From Candidatus Pacearchaeota archaeon (GTDB lineage: Archaea > Nanoarchaeota > Nanoarchaeia > Pacearchaeales > GW2011-AR1): a DNA stretch of 21,775 bases. A model generated the notes under the pieces. It worked only from the letters and a program-made list of their open reading frames with translations, ran no database searches and was not told the origin of the DNA. Made by a program: the position numbers and the translations under genes. Below, one piece after another: positions 19,010-21,775 of the stretch. Each line of letters opens with the position of its first letter. Within the stretch, counting starts at the first letter, position 1. The DNA lies in contig NZER01000481.1 in NCBI GenBank assembly GCA_002690445.1, positions 1-21,775 on the forward strand. The letters run 5' to 3'.

Positions 19010-19519
19010 CTATCTAAGCTTCCATCTCTGTTTGGGGAGTTGGGAATATCCCATTCTGAATAGAATAGTATTTATCTGTCCTCTGAATTTGCGATACATC
19101 TCACACTGACCATCTACCTTTTTTATAGCATAAAGGATGGTACTGTGATCTCTTTTGCCTACTGCATTTCCAATTTTTTGAAGAGGGATCTTAGCTATTT
19201 GGTGAAGTATAAATATACAGACATGCATCCCATCTGAATATTCTTGAGTGGTACACTTTCTGCGTTTCCATTCTCTTTTGCTGTTCATTACTTTCAGTAA
19301 ACCCTTCTTATCTATTTCAAAGGTTTCGCATACTACATTCACAATTTCTTGAAGAATGAATTTTAATTGGCTAGGCGTAGAGATTTCGCCTCTTCGGACA
19401 CATAGTCCAGGAATAGCATAAATAGATACTTCTTTTATTTTTCTGTTTATTTCTTTAACAGTTTCTAAGCCACTTTCTTTTGCTCTGTCAAATTTTAGGG
19501 TAGGTTCTGCTTCTTTCAT
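19010..19519 (-). CDS. Stand-alone DnaA domain IV-like DNA-binding protein (169 aa)
   Basis: Residues about 55-150 match the DnaA C-terminal domain: basic helix IVNVVCETFEIDKKGLLKVM, then KREWKRRKCTTQEYSD, and the signature GKRDHSTILYAIKK (121-134), which in DnaA reads the DnaA box. The AAA+ ATPase domain is missing; the N-terminal 50 residues are short and basic. Such proteins could bind DnaA-box-like origin sites or compete with host DnaA. It lies between the lysis cassette and the RadC-ParB operon, alone between T-rich elements. Confidence 0.85.
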   Translation of the reverse strand: MKEAEPTLKFDRAKESGLETVKEINRKIKEVSIYAIPGLCVRRGEISTPSQLKFILQEIVNVVCETFEIDKKGLLKVMNSKREWKRRKCTTQEYSDGMHVCIFILHQIAKIPLQKIGNAVGKRDHSTILYAIKKVDGQCEMYRKFRGQINTILFRMGYSQLPKQRWKLR

Positions 19520-19543
19520 TTTCTCTGCATTTTAAATATTAGT

Positions 19544-19563
19544 ATTTAAAAATAAGAAAAAAA
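19544..19563 (-). promoter_or_regulatory. Recurrent T-rich punctuation element, copy 19
   Basis: Minus strand TTTTTTTCTTATTTTTAAAT, preceded by CTCTGA and a weak GAATA/TATTC hairpin (19569-19588) at the end of the lysis operon. It is followed by the gene starting at 19519. Confidence 0.45.
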
Positions 19564-19578
19564 TCAGAGAATATCAAG

Positions 19579-20028
19579 CTATTTATTCTTCCATCTCTTC
19601 TGTCTTTTGCGTATGGTATCTACATAATAAATAGTTACCGTATCATATAAAGTATCGGTGATATAATGCTTTTTATGGTGAGTATCTACATTGTAAATAA
19701 TGCAGTCTTTGGTTACTATGCGTTTAGTTTTATATGCATCTAATTCCTCTGCATATCCTTCTTTCTCAGTTCTATGAGATTGAAGCTCATGTGCCATCTG
19801 TAAAATCTGTTGAGTACTGGCATCTTGGTTGTATAATAGAGTTTTAGAAAGCGAATCTAATTCAGATTGCTTAAGAGTTTCTTTATTGATGATGTATTCC
19901 ATTGCTTCATCAGCAAGCTGAAGGAGACTGTCTTTTGATGGATAAGGATGTTGCTCTATGCGTTCAGGCTCTGGTCCTGAGCAAGACCATATAAGCAGTA
20001 ACTTAAAAGCAATAATGAGCCGCTTCAT
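19579..20028 (-). CDS. Outer-membrane lipoprotein, o-spanin-like (149 aa)
   Basis: Short signal MKRLIIAFKLLLIWSC with a lipobox-like cysteine at residue 16, followed by SGPEPE, then a long helix (residues about 30-100). The ATG overlaps the stop of the TM/coiled-coil gene as ATGA, the standard tandem or nested layout of i-spanin and o-spanin genes that fuse the inner and outer membranes at lysis. At 149 aa it is longer than typical o-spanins, so it could do more than bridging. Confidence 0.6.
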   Translation of the reverse strand: MKRLIIAFKLLLIWSCSGPEPERIEQHPYPSKDSLLQLADEAMEYIINKETLKQSELDSLSKTLLYNQDASTQQILQMAHELQSHRTEKEGYAEELDAYKTKRIVTKDCIIYNVDTHHKKHYITDTLYDTVTIYYVDTIRKRQKRWKNK

Positions 20029-20243
20029 TCATCTTTAAGTTTCTCTATCAATTCCAGGTACTTATCTTGCAAATCTTCATAGTCGTTCTTTAAAGTAGAT
20101 AGTTCTACTTTCATATCTGCATGCCTTTGCTCCCATGACCTGCTAAGATCCATATAGAGATAGCCCACTACAAGTACAAGTAAAAACGCTACAGCTGCGA
20201 TAGGGTTCTTTTTAAATTGATTGAACGATACAGGTAAATTCAT
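20025..20243 (-). CDS. TM/coiled-coil protein, i-spanin-like (72 aa)
   Basis: N-terminal TM (PIAAVAFLLVLVVGYLYMDL) followed by a periplasmic coiled coil (KVELSTLKNDYEDLQDKYLE). This topology, with the overlapping lipoprotein gene, fits an inner-membrane spanin. It directly follows the stop of the 88-aa gene. Confidence 0.65.
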   Translation of the reverse strand: MNLPVSFNQFKKNPIAAVAFLLVLVVGYLYMDLSRSWEQRHADMKVELSTLKNDYEDLQDKYLELIEKLKDE

Positions 20244-20510
20244 TTAGAATACTTTCAAAAGTTCTTTCAGCTGACTTACATCAATCCATCCTGCCAATAC
20301 CGCTACTAATAATACAACTGGAACTAATGAAGATATTATTTCTAAATAAGGAATTTTTCCTTTAGGACTTTCTTCTGTATCTTGAACAGTTTTCGTTACA
20401 GCGCCTCCTAAAACAGCATTATCTACAACTTTCAATGCTATGTTTCCTACTTTTTTTAAGTTCTTTCCGAATAACAATTTTGTAAATGCTTTCATAATTA
20501 AGGGGTTCAT
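20244..20510 (-). CDS. Single-TM holin-like protein (88 aa)
   Basis: A basic N-terminal helix (MKAFTKLLFGKNLKKVGNIA), a polar linker (KTVQDTEESPKGKIPYLEII) and a TM at about residues 60-78 (SSLVPVVLLVAVLAGWI), with the tail ending in KELLKVF. Small size, one TM and position between endolysin-like and spanin-like genes suggest a holin or antiholin. The start could be 20510 or the in-frame ATG at 20495. Confidence 0.55.
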   Translation of the reverse strand: MNPLIMKAFTKLLFGKNLKKVGNIALKVVDNAVLGGAVTKTVQDTEESPKGKIPYLEIISSLVPVVLLVAVLAGWIDVSQLKELLKVF

Positions 20511-20516
20511 TGGTTA

Positions 20517-20597
20517 TTATATTGCACAATATACACATATCCCTATAACAACTAATGTTACTAATAGGATATAGAATTGTTCTTTTTTATTATCCAC
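20517..20597 (-). CDS. Tiny TM peptide, GTG start (26 aa)
   Basis: A GTG at 20597, in a context AAAATA, opens a frame VDNKKEQFYILLVTLVVIGI followed by CVYCAI and a stop, entirely a charged start plus one membrane span. It fills the space between the endolysin-like and holin-like genes. Possible lysis accessory; very short, so moderate doubt. Confidence 0.4.
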   Translation of the reverse strand: MDNKKEQFYILLVTLVVIGICVYCAI

Positions 20598-20609
20598 TAT
20601 TTTGCAAAT

Positions 20610-21197
20610 CTATGAAAAATCAGTAGTATTTAAAAGAGTATAGGTCAATCCTTCTCCCCATATCTCTTCACTCTCTTTGCATAGCTGAATAAACACATCA
20701 TACAAATGCGGATCAGCTGTCACCTGGCATCCGGCACTCCATTTATCTACCTGTATAGATTCGTTCTTTGAGTTGGCTCTATGGTGGTTAATTCCAAAGA
20801 AACCAATGTCCTCATATCCGGAATCTAAATCTAAAACGCCATCCTTATTTCCATCCCTTATTACGGTTACTTCTTTCCTTTGTACCAAAGCATCATATTT
20901 GCCCTGATGTTTTCCCAGCTTCCATGCTCCCCTATACTGTCCCTCCTTTAAGATGGCAGTACCGTGAGGGTTGGAGGGGTTATTAAGCCAATAGGTTCCC
21001 GGATCGGTAGTGCCAGGTCTGTAAAAGTAGTTCCAACTGCCTCTATACTTCCAGAACATCACCAATAAATCATTAAAGCTATTAACACTAGAAGTATCTC
21101 TAATACCTACATAGTTTAAGTTTAAGGGCTTTGAATCGTTTTCGAATACCATATAGCCTTTTAAAGCCATAATCCGTATAATGTCTTTAATTTCCAT
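20610..21197 (-). CDS. YkuD-like (L,D-transpeptidase fold) cell-wall enzyme, probable endolysin (195 aa)
   Basis: GFFGINHHRANSK (132-144) and WSAGCQV (153-159) match the YkuD catalytic layout: histidine, then Ser-x-Gly-Cys. C157 would be the nucleophile and H138 or H139 the base. A DGNKDGVLDLD stretch (115-125) looks like an EF-hand-type Ca2+ loop. There is no signal peptide, so release would need a holin. Position between two lipoprotein/TM gene sets fits a lysis cassette. It may cut or exchange peptide crosslinks in peptidoglycan. A non-lytic cell-wall role remains possible. Confidence 0.7.
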   Translation of the reverse strand: MEIKDIIRIMALKGYMVFENDSKPLNLNYVGIRDTSSVNSFNDLLVMFWKYRGSWNYFYRPGTTDPGTYWLNNPSNPHGTAILKEGQYRGAWKLGKHQGKYDALVQRKEVTVIRDGNKDGVLDLDSGYEDIGFFGINHHRANSKNESIQVDKWSAGCQVTADPHLYDVFIQLCKESEEIWGEGLTYTLLNTTDFS

Positions 21198-21200
21198 TAT

Positions 21201-21401
21201 TTAATTATTAGCATTTTTCTTTTTTATTTTATTAGGGATAATAACAATATCTCCTATGTTAAGCTTGGTTTCTGTTTTATAAAGTATAACATCTTTGTTT
21301 TTTAATCCCTGGGTATGATACATACCGGGATGGACTTCTTGTATTACTTCATATTTAGGAGAACACGCAAACATAAATAACAATAGAATTAAAATCCTCA
21401 T
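21201..21401 (-). CDS. Small lipoprotein (66 aa)
   Basis: MRILILLLFMFACSPKYEV is a signal peptide with lipobox FMFAC and cysteine 13. The mature part is about 54 residues with KNKDVILYKTETKLNIGDIV and a lysine-rich end. The ATG overlaps the upstream stop by one base (TGATG). It is a second lipoprotein in the lysis block; an alternative TTG three bases earlier is less likely. Possibly a spanin-like or exclusion lipoprotein. Confidence 0.65.
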   Translation of the reverse strand: MRILILLLFMFACSPKYEVIQEVHPGMYHTQGLKNKDVILYKTETKLNIGDIVIIPNKIKKKNANN

Positions 21402-21661
21402 CAATCTCTAAATATAGCAATTATAGAACCAAAGAATCCAAGTACAGCAGCTACTACTGTTCCTACAATTTTAGCTTTCTTTACATCTTCTTTAACATTA
21501 CCAAAATCTTGTTTCAAGTTCTTATGGCTTTCTACTAATCCTTTAGCTCCATAGTCATCCCCCTTGAGAACCCTCTTAACATCTTGCATATCTTTACTAA
21601 GGCATTCCACCATCTTATACATCTTATCTATCTTGCCCTCCATTTTAGCATTCTTTTCCAT
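21401..21661 (-). CDS. Coiled-coil plus C-terminal TM protein, holin-like (86 aa)
   Basis: A helical coiled-coil N-terminal part (GKIDKMYKMVECLSKDMQDV) and a C-terminal TM (IVGTVVAAVLGFFGSIIAIF). This soluble-helix-then-TM layout is common among phage holins of small Gram-negative phages, for example with a DYGAKGLVES-type linker. It starts by TAATG overlap with the gene at the window edge. Confidence 0.55.
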   Translation of the reverse strand: MEKNAKMEGKIDKMYKMVECLSKDMQDVKRVLKGDDYGAKGLVESHKNLKQDFGNVKEDVKKAKIVGTVVAAVLGFFGSIIAIFRD

Positions 21662-21775
21662 TATTCAGGTGGATTGGAATATTTACCAGATTCTCCTTGA
21701 AACTTATCTGAACCACTCTCTACAGCATCTTTATAATAATTGGCTATCCCTGCTGTGTTATTGACTTCTATTTCA
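21661..21775 (-). CDS. C-terminal end of a protein cut by the window edge
   Basis: The visible end reads EIEVNNTAGIANYYKDAVES and then SGSDKFQGESGKYSNPPE before a TAA. Hydrophilic, no visible domain. The stop overlaps the next ATG (TAATG), so it belongs to the lysis operon. Function not recognised. Confidence 0.5.
   Translation of the reverse strand, partial: EIEVNNTAGIANYYKDAVESGSDKFQGESGKYSNPPE

Overview
The window looks like part of a bacteriophage, or phage-plasmid, genome from a Bacteroidota host. Every credible gene is on the minus strand. The DNA is AT-rich and starts have A/T-rich leaders rather than Shine-Dalgarno sites, which is typical of Bacteroidota. Genes are packed with ATGA and TAATG overlaps, and there are phage replication, recombination and lysis genes. 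No capsid, tail, terminase, integrase, tRNA, CRISPR or IS gene is visible. The host assignment is an inference from leader style and protein flavour, not from a database match.

In transcription order (high to low coordinates) the first block, 21775-19579, is a lysis cassette. It holds a coiled-coil/TM holin-like protein, a small lipoprotein, a YkuD-like (L,D-transpeptidase fold) cell-wall enzyme with an EF-hand-like loop, small TM proteins, and a TM/coiled-coil plus lipoprotein pair that resembles i-spanin and o-spanin. Next, 19519-15806 carries a free-standing DnaA domain IV protein, a RadC-like JAB protein, a long ParB-like protein without a ParA, and small zinc-binding or unknown proteins. 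Block 15840-8444 holds a DUF4241-like protein, a DUF932-like protein, an SF2 helicase, a replication-initiation/loader-like protein and a T7 gp4-like primase-helicase, then a chain of tiny TM or coiled-coil genes. Block 8372-5170 is a recombination module: Sak4-like ATPase, SSB-like protein with an acidic tail, NinB-like protein, four small unknowns (one HTH-like), and a RuvC-like resolvase. The low-coordinate end has small genes, a RepL-like plasmid initiator flanked by two unrelated repeat sets, a second SSB-like protein, and many tiny transcription units.

The most unusual content is non-coding. (1) A roughly 450-nt gene-free stretch at 4201-4658 folds, read on the minus strand, into many perfect or near-perfect helices, including a 13-bp long-range stem and an 8-bp stem capped by a GAGA (GNRA) loop, and ends in a terminator. 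(2) A second stretch at 13677-13856 has closing stems that suggest a structured RNA of about 180 nt. (3) At 58-840 and 1943-2002 there are five short cassettes that encode no clear protein but have self-contained folds. They lie between copies of a shared element, TTTTTTTCTT-N(4-5)-TTAAA (minus strand), which occurs about 20 times in the window. The element usually forms the U-tract of the upstream terminator and sits just before the next gene or RNA, so it looks like a fused terminator/promoter punctuation mark. I could not match any of these RNAs to a family I know by sequence. All foldings were done by eye.
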